Made by a program: the position numbers and the translations under genes. DNA of 64,000 nt from Purshia tridentata. Lineage: Eukaryota > Streptophyta > Magnoliopsida > Rosales > Rosaceae. This document shows, piece by piece, positions 1 through 16,608 of the stretch (the first letter of the stretch is position 1; each line of letters begins with the position of its first letter). The notes below the pieces were generated by a model. The model did no database searches. It was not told where the DNA came from and was given only the letters and a program-made list of their open reading frames with translations. The DNA lies in assembly GCA_003254885.1 (NCBI GenBank), contig QANT01007641.1:150381-214380 (forward strand), written 5' to 3'.

Positions 1-91
1 TAATCTGAGAGAAATTCCTTCTGATAAATTTCTCTACCTCTTTCATATTTTCAGTCTATTGTATTAACCATTAATGTGTTTGTCATGCCAG

Positions 92-3626
<3,535 letters not shown>

Positions 3627-4243
3627 TCTTATTTTTGTACGCTTACAGTGGAAAGCAGGAGGCTCTTGGTAGCAGTTTCTAACAGTGTAGAGTAATATTT
3701 CTGGCAAGGGTTCATAATTGGATTTGCCATTTTTAGACAGCAATACAGTTTTTGGTTCCTTCATTGTTAGGTAGTGAGAGCTTATGTACTTGGTCATGGA
3801 ATTTTTTTGGTTCTCAAGTCATGCTCATCCTAATGTTGGAAGTACATATATAATTTTCCTTACAAAAGTATAGTTTTTAGGAGCACCAAACTCTAGCGCT
3901 TTCTAGCTAAAACACAGTGGCGGATTTAGATGCCTTGGGAGGGGTTGTAGATTTTGGCCTCCCGGTGTTTATTGTAAATGAAACTATCCATTGCTTAACC
4001 ATGAAAACAGCGTTTCAATTTTTTTCAGTCCCGTTGTTAATTATGCTTGAAGGCCTCTTTCAATGCTTTCTAGTTTCAGTGCCTCTTCTCCTCTATCTTT
4101 AAACAACTCAACGAAGCTGACATCAATTCTTCGTGAAGAGTACTATGGTAAATAGAACAATATGAATAAAATTAAAAAGTAAAAACAAGAAAAAAACCAC
4201 CCACTCAATAGGCCAATATTATCCTGTATTACTTCCTGTAAAT

Positions 4244-4437
4244 TGGGCTTGGGCTATGGTGTAAATTATAAGACGGCTAATATTGGGCTAGACCCAAATT
4301 TCCTTGGACCTTTTTATTTGGAGTATATAAACAATTTTTCAAGCTACAAGCGCCTATTTTTAGGGTTTGGTGTTTTACTTGTGTTTTCACACCCAAACAG
4401 GCGAAGAGCTGCTCAAGCCTCAAGATCTAAAACCCTA
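4244..4437 (+). promoter_or_regulatory. RPS18 promoter with site II and telo-box motifs
   Basis: Three TGGGCT site II-type motifs lie at 4244, 4250 and 4284, a TATA-like 'gtatataaac' at 4323, an inverted telo-box TAGGGTTT at 4371-4378 and a telo-box AAACCCTA at 4430-4437, directly before the ATG. Site II plus telo-box is the known arrangement in plant ribosomal protein promoters and ties expression to growing cells. The motifs are seen directly; their activity is inferred. Confidence 0.75.
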
Positions 4438-4440
4438 GCC

Positions 4441-5668
<1,228 letters not shown>

Positions 5669-8172
5669 TCTGCTTTTGCATCTTCTGTGTTCTTTGCTCT
5701 TTCCAGATGTTTTCATTTGAGCTTGAGAATTTTGTTTCTTTAGTATATCTGAGAATACAGATTTTGAATTATATTCCTGGATGTATTCGGTTATTTTAAG
5801 TCTGAATATTTTCATCAATTGTAATCTGACTAATTTATTTAGTGATGTGTTCTAGCTTATATCAGAATGTTGTATTACTTTGTTTCTTGTCACATAATTT
5901 TGTCCGAGTGTAACCAAAGGAGCATCCAAGTGAAATGGCAGTGCCAGTTATTTGATGATGCCTTGGTAGATTTTGACCTTCTGTCATTCTTAGCAAAACA
6001 CTATCTACAAGGAAAAACCTCCAACCCAAACATAGCCAAACTCATGGTCAATCTGGTGATATGTAAACTGAAATGCAGGTTGTAAATTTTTTGGATCAAG
6101 TGATTGAAGGTTCCAAGTGTGGGCTTTAAGCTTGGGCCTAACTGTACAAGAGATGCAGCCCAGAACATAAAACGGTGGGCCCAAAGTGGTCGTGGTAGGG
6201 TAAAGGTGTATAATCCTCTTACTGGCCCAAACGAAATGTTGTAGGCTTCTTAATGGGCATATAATTAAAAGTTCTTGGCTTTGGGCTTATACCTGTAGGA
6301 ACCCCAATCCTTGGTCCTTTGAGAAATGGCAGTTTGTTTGTTGTTCCGATGATGTGGATAATTGTGAATCGTTGATCCGTGTCCATCTTCTTATCATATC
6401 TATACCAATTATCAACTATACTTACATCAGCAGTTCACATGATAGCAATGACAAGTATTGGAGTTATCACTATTGTTGCCACTAGTGAGTGCAACTGTTG
6501 AAGACCTGACGCCCACATATACATGTATGATGTAACATAATGTACAATATAAATTTGGACAAGGCATATAAGATATTGGTCCAGTACCAGTACCAGTGAC
6601 TGTAGCCTGTGTGCTATAATTATTAATAGCAATAATAATAAGAAGGATTTCCAGTCTGTCGTCCAGTCCTCTTCAGCTTCAACTTTCAAGTTGATGTTAC
6701 TATAAACAATCATTTTGGCGCAGAAACATGCATACATTGAGATTGAGAGGAAGAAAAGATTAAAATAAAACACAGACAGAAACAAGATTCCCTGTTCCCC
6801 TCTGTGCTTTGTGATACGTACTCTACCGATTAATTGATATAATTTGTCCATCGACTACCTACTTCTGCAAACACTTTACCAATCAATCAGACCCCCCAAC
6901 TCACTCCCACCCTCTTTCATATATATATAATTTGTGTCATTGCATTATTTTATTCCCCCTAAACCAGCATCATTTACTATCAAATTATCGCTAATCAGAT
7001 TATTAAACCTATCTCCACATTTAGACAACTTACGTGGCCGGGGTTCTATATTCTTAATTAATTAGCTTCTAAGAAACAATGGGCGCGCAGATACTATTAC
7101 CATGTGGTTTGCGTTAGATTGTTAATTTAGAAAGCTAAAAGGGACAAGTCGAAGTACTGATTAATAATCAGTAAGTACAAAAATGAATTGGTATAGATAA
7201 GTTAGGAGTTAGAACTGGACAAAAAAAAAATTGCTAAACAGTGATATTAATGAGGTGATGGGACTGAACTTTGATTTTGGTTGTCTCTACGTGGGAAGCT
7301 TCCATCCATGGACAAATCCTGTTTGTTAATATATTGACATGCTTAATTAGCTTTGCTAAACGAGCATATATAATACGGACTATATATATATACAATATAA
7401 TTAACATTAACAACATATATGCATGTTTTTCTTATTCTTTCTTCAACAAAATTTAAATTAATTTTCTGCTTGAATTGTGAAAATTAAGCATGGATTGTTC
7501 TGATTCATAACTTAATTAGAAAGTAAGTCTTGCCATTCTCGTGAGTCCCTCACTCTCTATTGATATATTGCAGGTTTTATGCACCTACAACTACATGAAC
7601 ATAGTTTTATTAATCGAATGCGTAACATTTTTCACGTCTCTGTCTCTTTCACAGCGTATCAAGTTATGTAATTAAAGGTACTGCATATATGTAGGAAACT
7701 GGTTGTGATAATTAACCAAAAGTAGAAGGGTTGAATTAGGGGTTGAACAGTTGAACTCACATTGTCATTTACCTTAGAATGTGTAAACATCTTTAGGTCA
7801 TGATCAGTACCCACTGTCACAGTACCACTTTCACATGTTCCTTTTTTTGGGTCGCAAACTTCACATGCATGTCTTAAAAGTTTCACATTATTTTCCAGAA
7901 CATCGATAATAATTGGATGTAATGGTAGCTTCTACAACTAGCCAAGCTACCTATTAATTAGGCACTGAATAATTCATTTTCTCAACAAAAAAAGAAACCC
8001 ATGATCGATATTGATGAAGTTATTGAAAATTAATTTACCACATATATACATATATAGCTCTAAATTAAACATGGACAAGAACCAGATAGAGAAGGAAACC
8101 CCGGTTAATACATTTCATTAGTGCTAATTTTAATCTTAAATAATATGAACAGAATCAGATAGTCACGATTGA
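5669..8172. other. intergenic, no gene recognised
   Basis: AT-rich DNA between the 3' ends of RPS18 (+) and the OVATE gene (-). A few GGCCCA/TGGGCC words occur at 6120-6240. Short open frames here have no recognisable protein content. The two flanking genes converge, so both 3' untranslated regions should lie inside. Confidence 0.6.
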
Positions 8173-8859
8173 TTACAAGCACCGTGAAATCTCACAGACG
8201 CCGGCTGTGAACTCCGGCTCTTTGCGGGCACCGTGACCTGTAGCCGGCGACGGCATCAGGCTAACAACAAGATCGGAGAAAGCACCGATAATGAACTTGT
8301 GTGTGTTCTTAGGGTTGAGCGCCAGGTAGCACAACAGAAGTTCATGTAAGAAATCCCAATTGGATTTCTTCAATTCCTCCTCCGGCGTTTGGTGGTTACG
8401 CGCCTCCACCATTTCCTGCATGGAGCGCCGGAAGTCCAGGTAGGGGTCGGGAGAGTAGGTGGGGACCGCCACGCTGTTGGTGAAGAGAGTGTGGTCGGGG
8501 GTGTCTGATGATGACGTGGCGGTGGCGGTGGAGCGTGAGGACGAGGTGGTGGTTATTGTTGTTGATTGGTCGACGATGGAGTTGGAGAGACCTGGTGAGG
8601 TGAAGAAGAAGCGGTTGGAGGCGAAGGCGGTGGCGAAGTCGGCTGGGGTGGCGGTGACGTGGGTGGCTGATTCCATTAAGACGTGGTCGTCGTAGAGGGA
8701 GTTGAAGTTTTTTATCAAGTGTGATGTGGATGTGGTGGCGGTGGTGTCCGCGTTTAATGAACGGCTACGATTGTCTGGCGTTGGATTCAGTGGAGGGGAT
8801 TGAAGCCGTCTGATCTTTGTGAAGCAGAGATTCAGATTTGTTCCCAGTTTGCTCGGCAT
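8173..8859 (-). CDS. OVATE family protein (OFP)
   Basis: Single-exon gene of 228 residues, as is typical for OFPs. The N-terminus is basic ('MPSKLGTNLNLCFTKIRR'); the middle is Ser/Thr-rich low complexity; the OVATE domain lies at about residues 130-202, with 'SPDPYLDFRRSMQEMVEA', 'NWDFLHELLLCYLALNP' and 'HKFIIGAFSDLVVSL'. OFPs are plant-specific nuclear or cytoplasmic repressors that bind TALE homeodomain proteins and TRM proteins and shape organ growth. Overall layout resembles the short OFP13-18 group, which is a weak assignment. The GC content of the middle region is well above that of its surroundings, which is normal for intronless OFPs. Start chosen at the first in-frame ATG. Confidence 0.93.
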   Translation of the reverse strand: MPSKLGTNLNLCFTKIRRLQSPPLNPTPDNRSRSLNADTTATTSTSHLIKNFNSLYDDHVLMESATHVTATPADFATAFASNRFFFTSPGLSNSIVDQSTTITTTSSSRSTATATSSSDTPDHTLFTNSVAVPTYSPDPYLDFRRSMQEMVEARNHQTPEEELKKSNWDFLHELLLCYLALNPKNTHKFIIGAFSDLVVSLMPSPATGHGARKEPEFTAGVCEISRCL

Positions 8860-8968
8860 TCTGAGTTAAACAGATCACAGTGAGTTGGTTTAGAAAGAGT
8901 GGGAGATTGGAGTGGACTGTGGTGAAGCTCTCTCTCAATACTCAATATATATGACTATGTTAGAGTTG

Positions 8969-8995
8969 GAGAGAGAGAGAGAGAGAGTGTGTGTG
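8969..8995. repeat. (GA)n/(GT)n microsatellite in OFP leader
   Basis: A run of GA dinucleotides passes into GT, about 110 bp upstream of the OFP start codon. On the gene strand this reads as CT repeats, common in plant 5' leaders and core promoters. Likely length-variable between individuals. Confidence 0.8.
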
Positions 8996-10226
8996 TTTCG
9001 TTGTTTATAGTTTGTTGTGCTTTGGGTTCAACGGCGACTAGACAGCCGAAAAAGACAATGTACTAAGTATACCCTACTGATATGAAATGAATTAGCATGG
9101 TCCCACTCTCCCTCTTCCTATGCGAAAGCAAGTTCATCAGACGCGCTCTCATCAAGCGGCTACACTTGTTACATCATATTAGTTTAAACTCATGGGAGGA
9201 TTTCACAACCAAAATCATGGGAGCATTCACATGGGGTATACCGTTTTTACAGGTAATATTCATTTACATTATAATTTTTATATATAATATAGCACCTATA
9301 GGCTATAGCTGGACTGTTCACTCCACTGCAAATATCAAAGAAGAAGTGATGGATTATCCTATTTCACTTTACTGATCTTCCAATTAGGACCTCTCATGTA
9401 CTGGGTCCCACCAATCAATTTTTGTTAATTAACGACACCAATGTCCTCCCTTCATTTATTAATTAATTAATTAATTCCACGTATTCGGATCGGAGGTGAA
9501 GAGTTTTAAGGAGGGAAATGAAATTGGTGGGTACGTACTCACAAGCTCGCATGGTCCATTTTCAACACCAACTTCAAAATTGAACAGACCATGCACGTGG
9601 TGGGGTGCAAATTCATGGTATTGTGACCTCGCAGCCAGATCCAACTAATGTTTTGCTTCAATTCCTGTCCGGAATTAACCCACTGTATTCATTACTTTCT
9701 GAACAAAAATTTAATTTTGTGAATTGGTCTCGTATGTTTATATATTTATCTTTTTTATTACGTAATAAGTCAAATAATAATATATTAAAGTCTCGTGTGT
9801 TATATAGGATATAATTAGATAGGATAAATGAGTACATTTATGTGTATTTCAATTAAAACATCAAAGATGTCTTCTAACTTGAAATAACAAGATGGATTTC
9901 TTAATTCCACTATTTTTTAAAGGATTTGAAGGAATAAGTTTCTTATTATAATTAGTCTATCTTAATACGTATATGTTATTCTCTAGTTAAAATTTTTTTT
10001 CTTAAATACACGTGAATTTAACTATTTTTTATATTTAATAATATTCTATGGATCAAATAGGGTTTAAGCATATCACTTATAAGACCGTTTATAAAAGTTT
10101 TTTTAGGTGTTATTGGTACCGGAATAAACAAGGAACCTAATAAGATGGATCAATTATTTCTTTTCATAATCCGTAGTCCGTGGCCAAGCTAAATGAAGAA
10201 TCCATGAAATTAACATTCAGAAAAGT

Positions 10227-10229
<3 letters not shown>

Positions 10230-10265
<36 letters not shown>
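10230..10265. repeat. (TC)18 microsatellite
   Basis: Uninterrupted TC dinucleotide run of about 36 bp, a probable length-polymorphic marker. No nearby start codon makes it a clear leader element. Confidence 0.9.
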
Positions 10266-10266
<1 letters not shown>

Positions 10267-10959
10267 AAAAAATTTACTTTTTTATTTTATTTTATGGAGA
10301 AGGACATGGCGTTGTGTGTCTGTGTAGCCACGTACGTACTGCCATAGCTAGAAAAAACCAGAGTAGCGAAAGATCAACATCACCTCAGTACGGCTATGAA
10401 GATCCCTTAGATCATTTCCATGCATATATGATATATATATATATACATACAAATACAATTATAAATATTGTCCTTCCTTCTAACTTGGCCTCGTCTACTA
10501 GCTCCGGCCAGTTGATCGATCACCTCATGTTCATGCTTTTCCAGCTTTAGTACGTAGTTTAGTACACTACTATCTACTCTGCACCTACCTAGCCAGTTGG
10601 TCATTGATTATTTATGTATATTATTCGAATTTAATATATTATATAAATATAAAAGTACTCTATAAAATTTAGGATTTTATTAGCCGCCTATGTGCTCTTC
10701 CAAGCACATTAATTTGAAGCTAGTTAGACAATTATATATAATTAATTTGGATAAATCTATTGAAAGATAAGATATGAAAATAAGGGCCTTCCTTTCCATT
10801 AGCAAATCTAGGTTTTTCAAGTTTCAACAAAAATTCAAAACAATCACTTTCATCAGTGGCTTAATTACGTAAGTTACTATATGATTAGTATATATATATA
10901 TATCTCCAACCACTAATACAGCGACCTACATTAACTTAATGTTAGTTTATTGTACATCT

Positions 10960-11001
10960 TATTCAATTTGACAGGTTACCTATCATTTGTCAAATTGAAT
11001 A
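10960..11001. repeat. perfect 14-bp inverted repeat, 14-nt loop
   Basis: Left arm TATTCAATTTGACA at 10960-10973, right arm TGTCAAATTGAATA at 10988-11001. The arms are exactly complementary, with a 14-nt spacer. It could be the core of an old small inverted-repeat element; no larger flanking symmetry was seen. Confidence 0.8.
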
Positions 11002-12675
11002 CAACCATTACTTCCCTAGCTTAATTACACTTCTTTTTCTTTTTTTGTTACAACTATTATATTTCTTTTCATGTATATATCTAACTTCAAGTATATATCT
11101 TAGTTTATATATATATACATGTATGTATCTGTCGAATTACTCATGTTAATTGTCAAGTACTTGTCATGGGCTGAGTAATCGATCGAGTTTATTGTTTGGA
11201 TTCCAATTAGATTTTGACAACACCAAATAGGTACGTACCTTCACATCAATAAGCATCATATCCCTACTGCAATAAGCATACAGCTGATTCAATATATATA
11301 TGGGTGACATCAAATGTCATCTAATTTAACTTACTAACACTAGAGGCATGAAGAATTATCCCATTGTTTTAAATATTAACCGAAGTAGTAACTACAGTTA
11401 AGATAATAATTAGTCTGTAGTACTAGATATGTTTTCTAATAGAGCCTAACGTAGCGAAGACTGAACCGTGAATTTCTTAATTAGCAACCCCTTTTTCCTT
11501 GAAAGGTTAAAAGACTCGTGTCCTTGTGATCTTTTGAACTTTGAAGTGTTGTAGTCATTGGGATACTATTAATTTCTTAATCAATGGACTTGCAAGGAAG
11601 GCAGAGAACGTACGTATATAATAAAGCCTATTGGCCACGAGAGCCACTCAATAATTTATATGATATAACAAGACTTCCACTGACCTCTGGCACGTGTTCG
11701 TGTGTAGGATATGGAGGGAAGCACAAGAAGATTGCAATTTGCAAGCCCTGCAGTTCAGAGGTCGACAGAAGATCTCAGATGCGCCATAGCTAGCTATAGC
11801 TGGTATAATATTATTGGTGTTTGCTGGAAGATGTAGCCATAAGAAGCCAAGCGATTGAGGCATGCAACATGCACAAAGAGAAACTTCCCCAAATCAAAAG
11901 TACTATCGTATCATATATATATATATATATATACATACTGATTCAAAAACATGCATGTATATTATCGGGTTGGCCAAAAATTATTGGGCTTATTATAAAA
12001 GATTCATATATATATATATATATATTATCAGAACCAGTGCTACTGCTATTTGCTGCTACAACCAACTGAATGGATCAATCTTCTGGCACTACAGTATAAA
12101 TTAAACATATTTATGCAACTCTGATTCATAAAAATTTTCCATATAAAATAAAAATCATTGATACTAGCTAGGGTTTTGGAATCTAGTAAAATTATAGTTC
12201 GCTTGTTTAGGATTTTATTTAATGCAAGCCCAAGCTGTGTCTTTATAAAGTGGTCTTGCTGTCCTCGTTAGCATCTTAAATGTTAATATGATCGATCCAC
12301 TATTGGGCCTATTGGCCCAAGCTTCAGACCCACTCTGATTTTTTCATATTTACGCTCGCTCGGATATAATAAAGCCCAATTTTGGCACGCGGAGTGCTAA
12401 ACCAGCAAATAGCTTATGAGATTGAAAACATGTATATATATGATCATATTACCACAAAACACGTCTCTAACATCAACATGTTAATATCGTCGACACAAAA
12501 ACGCACTAGTGTTTTGACAAGTACTGTACTCATTTTCTTATATATGATGCTACAAACAGAAAAGTAACAAATTGAAAACGATCCACACGAAGCTTACAAC
12601 GCATATTTCACAGGAAATTAAAGCCTCAAAATTAATAAACCATGCATATAATGTATATATATAGTAGTTGTGGCT

Positions 12676-13575
12676 TTAGACATTGTTCTGATTAAGCCTA
12701 GCGGCCGCCGCCATTGATTCAGCCACTCCACCTGGAGTGGTCCTCATATGAGGACTGTTCCTTATCTCAGCTCCTATTATTGCCTTGGCATCCTCGCGCG
12801 TCACAGGCTTGTCCGATGGCAGCTTATGACTCGCATCCTCTAAAACATCGCCGAGGTTTGTTGTATCCACCTCGCGCTCGTTGACAGTCGCGGCATGCTG
12901 AGCTATAGCTGCCACACGGCCCGGCGATATTTTGTTTTTACCGGTGGCTCTCATTTCAGCCGCATAGATTGCAGCGGCGTCGCTTTGGTCCACGGGTTTA
13001 TCACCCACCGCCAGACCACTGGCCTCTAGTGCTTCACCAATTGTAATCGCACTGGGATCAAGCACTCCTCCCGGAGACGACGCCGGCACCGGCGGTTCCA
13101 TATATTGCGCCACAACCTAAAAATTATTAGTAAGCTATTATTACAATTTTGATTACTTTAGTGATTATTAATAATGTGAAATATGACGTAACAATTGATG
13201 TGACATGACTAAAATTAAGATAATAACGTTAATTTTTGTAATAATACTACGTACCTGTTCACCAACCCGTTCAATGACAACGCGGTTGCCATCGAGATTG
13301 GCCTCTAAAATGCCGACTCCTTCATCTTTTGCCACCGTGGCATCACGGTGGCCAATGAGACCCGCTCGCTCGTTGTAAGTGGCTGCTGACTGCATGACTG
13401 CAGCCGGGCCACCCCTCTGAGTCTCACCCAGAACCATGTTTTCAGCGGCCTGCATGCTAGCAGCGTCTCGGGGTGCAATAGGCTTGGATGCTAATTCACC
13501 CGAGACATTGAAAACGTCGCCGTATTTGATGGGATCCTGATCAGCACGGCGGCTTTGTGGCTGTTGCTGGCTCAT
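12676..13575 (-). CDS. LEA protein, seed maturation protein (SMP) family
   Basis: Two exons on the minus strand: 13575-13255 and 13116-12676, joined in phase 0 at 'GEQ|VVAQYM', giving 253 residues. Three SMP-type segments are visible: 'YGDVFNVSGELASKPI' with 'DAASMQAAENMVLG' in exon 1; 'ITIGEALEASGLAVGDKPVD' with 'DAAAIYAAEMRATG'; and 'TNLGDVLEDASHKLPSDKPV' with 'DAKAIIGAEIRNSP'. This is the D-34/LEA_5-like SMP family of hydrophilic, Ala-rich proteins that build up late in seed development and in dry tissue and are thought to protect cell contents. Length (about 260 residues) fits complete members. The upstream region holds several ACGT motifs, in line with ABA and seed control. Confidence 0.95.
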
Positions 13576-13676
13576 GTTTGTGAATTGTGGGTAATTCGTA
13601 ATTGGTCAGAGTCTAATTTCACTATTTCAGACTTTCAGTAGTGTTGTGTTTCTTACGAGTGACCAGAAGTGGCTAA

Positions 13677-13880
13677 CTTATATGTACTTGTTGGGATGTA
13701 GGGAGAATGTGACACCTAGATCAAATATACACGTGGCAGATGCAGAAAATTGGACCTTTGTTGACAGATGGTCATGACTAGTCTAGCTCTTGAAAACAAG
13801 CACAAAAATGTATTGCGACACGTGGTCTTGGGTCGGTCATCGATGGTATGACATCAAACTACATAAGAGTGAGCCACGTT
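13677..13880 (-). promoter_or_regulatory. SMP promoter: TATA-like box and ABRE/G-box motifs
   Basis: Read on the minus strand, a TATA-like 'acatataagtt' lies near 13677-13687. CACGTGGC at 13730-13737 and GACACGTGG at 13817-13825 are G-box/ABRE cores; GCCACGTT near 13874 is a third ACGT element. They lie 150-300 bp upstream of the SMP start codon. ABREs of this kind are bound by ABI5-type bZIP factors in seeds. An RY-like CATGCATGCATG occurs farther off at 14946-14957. Confidence 0.65.
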
Positions 13881-15130
13881 AGTCGGCCCAAGAGCTGGAC
13901 GCAACACCGCGTAATTGTGTCGGTCATGATCATGAACACCGCTTGGTTTGTTAGCATGGTCTGCCTGTGTGCCACATAGTCTTAGAAAATGAAATTGGGC
14001 TCTTGGCCCAGGCTATATTGGGTTCAGAACTTTTGGGTTAGGTTTTCGGGTTTTACAAACAAAGCCATCCAAGATGTCCAGCAAAAACATTATGAGTTTG
14101 GCAGCGACCTGTCAATTAAAGAGAAGTGAAAAAGGTGCATTAAATCTCAAAATACATGCAGTGGAAAACAGACAATTTTGTTTATGATGAAAGAGGAGAT
14201 GTCATTCTCCACCAAATGGCCATTTCAATTCCTTGTCAATCCAATAAGGATAAGTCATTTCAGAAGGCGTGGCATATATGCAGGAGGCCGGTGAAGGGTA
14301 AGCAATTAGCCTAATTTAGGGCCCACATTCTTCCCATTTCGTATCTATTGTAATTTGTAAGATATAAAGTGAAGAAAAGTACCAACACATTTGTGAACAA
14401 AATACCCTTGTAATATATATTCGATCCATCAACATCAATCCGAAAAGAAGTGAGACCAAAGATAAGGATGAAGTGATCGATCAACTTAATAGCTACTGCT
14501 TGTGTAATAAAGACCTAATTAATTACACTATACATATATTCTCTTTTTCATGGATTGCTTAGACTTAGAGTGTGCATGTGATTATTTTCATGGGTCACCA
14601 AGATCACCACCTCTATAGATTAGAAAGGGACGTCACTAACCAAATAATATATAGTGGCTTAGTTTAATTAATCTTGTAATTTATACAAATTCATAGCCTA
14701 GCTTATCTAGCTAGTAGCAAAACAAAGACATGCACCAGACATAAGTGAGAGCCATGTTGCTGGGCCAGGTGTGCAGCTGCAATCATAAACTATTAAACTA
14801 TATAACGAATTAATTTAGTGTATAAATTTGGGTAGTTCCATTGATGTAAGTTTCAATGGTACACTGAGAGAAATGAATGAAGCTAGGCTGACAACTGATC
14901 AAATTGAACAACCAATTTTAGCTGCCAAAATAATGCATTCCATTCCATGCATGCATGTCTCTCTTATAATTAATTGTAGCAAATTATTCCAAAAGCTTTT
15001 CACAACATGTTTGTGCATATTATTGGTAAATTAAATTAAGCAACAAGTCTATGACATGTTCAGAACATATGATCGCTCAGTTATTCATGATACATTGATA
15101 CATGACTAGTGTAAATCCCAAATTGGACTA
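13881..15130. other. intergenic, no gene recognised
   Basis: AT-rich DNA between the SMP promoter and the 3' end of the HSP20-like gene. It contains the RY-like CATGCATGCATG at 14946 but no convincing coding region. Confidence 0.6.
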
Positions 15131-15634
15131 TTACTGCACAAGAATCAGCCTCCCATTTTCTTCACCCAAAACCTCGTCCTCTTCTTCTTCTACCTTATTA
15201 TGAACGTTATCATGTTCCTTTGGAACTGTCACAACCAGTTCCTGACCACTCCACGTGGCACTAGCCAACTCGGGTCTTGTCGAAGGTGGGAGCCGATACC
15301 TCCACAGATCAAGATCGTCGACTACTACTTCGTTCAAACACTTCAAATCACCGCCGTCCGTTTTTCGGACCACAATCTTGGTCACCCCCGGATACATCTC
15401 TATGGTGTGGGCCCGGACGACGTCGTCTTGTTCACTTAATAGTTGGGTGGTGGCGGCGGTGAAACGGAACGAGTGGGAGGTTTCTTCGACCGAAACGTCG
15501 GCGTTTGAGTGGTAAGGGAGCTCGAGGACGTTGGCGAACACGTGAGGGAGTCTTCGGAGCTTCTTGAAAGAAGAAGCGACGTCGTATGACATGTTCCGCT
15601 TCTTTGGGGATGATGGGTGGACCTTCTTCTTCAT
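15131..15634 (-). CDS. HSP20-like (alpha-crystallin fold) protein
   Basis: Single exon, 167 residues. Residues about 30-140 look like a divergent alpha-crystallin/HSP20-like domain: 'PHVFANVLELPYHSNADVSV' leads into alternating beta-strand segments, and the block 'DLWRYRLPPSTRPELASATW' followed by 'GQELVVTVPK' is the typical end of the domain in the plant HSP20-like chaperone group. The N-terminus is basic and the C-terminal 20 residues are acidic (EEEEDEVLGEEN). It lacks the canonical class I sHSP signature, so it belongs to the divergent, mostly uncharacterised members. Upstream sequence shows no clear heat-shock element. Function as a chaperone is inferred from fold only. Confidence 0.75.
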   Translation of the reverse strand: MKKKVHPSSPKKRNMSYDVASSFKKLRRLPHVFANVLELPYHSNADVSVEETSHSFRFTAATTQLLSEQDDVVRAHTIEMYPGVTKIVVRKTDGGDLKCLNEVVVDDLDLWRYRLPPSTRPELASATWSGQELVVTVPKEHDNVHNKVEEEEDEVLGEENGRLILVQ

Positions 15635-16535
15635 GGTTACAATATCTTACTTTCTTTGCAGCTCGAAGTCTCAAAGTCTCACAGGGATGATAACATGAGG
15701 GAATATGTTCCTTATGTCACCCTCTAACTTTGTTTTGTTCTCCACAGCAATCTTTTAACATGGGCCACTAAGCATCAGGCCCAAAGTTAGAGCCCACACA
15801 ACACCAGACTTAGAATAATGTGGGCTGGAAAGCCCAAAATAAAATCTTTTAACTTGGTGATATGGTACACTAGACAGCATCCAAATAAAGCAATGTAAAA
15901 TAAAATCAATCTTTGACATCATACCCACCCCATAAAAAAAAGTTGTAAGAATAAAATATTGGTTTGACTGGTCAAGTTGAGGAGCACTAAGCATTGATGG
16001 AAGACTGGGGTGGGGGCGAGACAGACAAGCATTGCAAATGAAGAACTGTATTTAGAACAGGCAGAGTCCAATCATATGGAAACAATAATTTGAAGTTTAA
16101 ATAAACATATGGACCCCCCTAACCTTATGCATATATGCAAACCCACATTTCATTGTATCATTGAGAAGTATCTCTTATTTTATTTATATGTTCTCATATC
16201 ATACCCAAATATTTTAAGCACCAGTGTTTAAAAGAACATGTCTTGTTTGCTACTTACACTACAAACCAATCCTACATTACAACGACTATGTAAAAGAAAT
16301 GCCATCTTTTGTTACATTGTATGAATGAATAGAATATGTAGGCTTAAAGAAACATGGACCAAAAAAAGCGTTTGCTTTTGCTAAAGTATCATTTTTGAGC
16401 CTTCTTGGAAAGAGATAGAACTGGTAAATTGATTATTATGACCAAGTTGTTTGTTGTTATATTGGATTATGTCTCCATATGCGTGTGATAATGGAATTGA
16501 CTTGAAAAATAAGATTTCAAAATTAAATAAAAAAA
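15635..16535. other. intergenic, no gene recognised
   Basis: Promoter side of the HSP20-like gene up to the tRNA. GGCCCA/TGGGCC words occur at 15761-15835. No coding region recognised. Confidence 0.55.
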
Positions 16536-16608
16536 TGGAGATGCGGGGTATCGATCCCCGTACCTCTCGCATGCTAAGCGAGCGCTCTACCATCTGAGCT
16601 ACATCCCC
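16536..16608 (-). tRNA. tRNA-Ala (AGC)
   Basis: On the minus strand, 73 nt fold as a full cloverleaf: acceptor GGGGATG pairs with CATCTCC (one G-U pair), D-arm 'GCTCAGATGGTAGAGC', anticodon arm 'TCGCTTAGCATGCGA' with anticodon AGC, and T-arm 'CGGGGATCGATACCCCG'. The discriminator base is A at 16536. No intron and no encoded CCA, as usual in nuclear genes. A-box (TAGCTCAGATGG) and B-box (GGATCGATACC) internal promoters are present, and a run of T-rich sequence follows. Confidence 0.97.

Larger units (their letters stand above)
8996..12675. other. intergenic, no gene recognised
   Basis: About 3.7 kb of AT-rich DNA between the promoter side of the OFP gene and the 3' end of the SMP gene. It holds a (TC)n run at 10230-10265, several (AT)n runs (for example near 10435, 11918 and 12006) and a 14-bp hairpin at 10960-11001. 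No open frame here has recognisable content. Confidence 0.6.

Noticed and set aside
3913-3960. 'cagtggcgga' phrase and its complement 'tccgccactg' at 36716
   Set aside because: This phrase is frequent near plant transposon remnants, but no element borders, inverted repeats or duplication could be seen here.
6435-6851. Minus-strand open frame of 138 codons
   Set aside because: Leu/Ile-rich translation of AT-rich DNA with no signal or family resemblance and no splice partner.
10960-11001. Hairpin as a miRNA precursor
   Set aside because: Fourteen paired bases are too few for a plant miRNA duplex; no known miRNA sequence was recognised in the window.
15255-15515. Plus-strand open frames over the HSP20-like gene
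   Set aside because: They are antisense shadows of the minus-strand gene, whose product has a recognisable domain.
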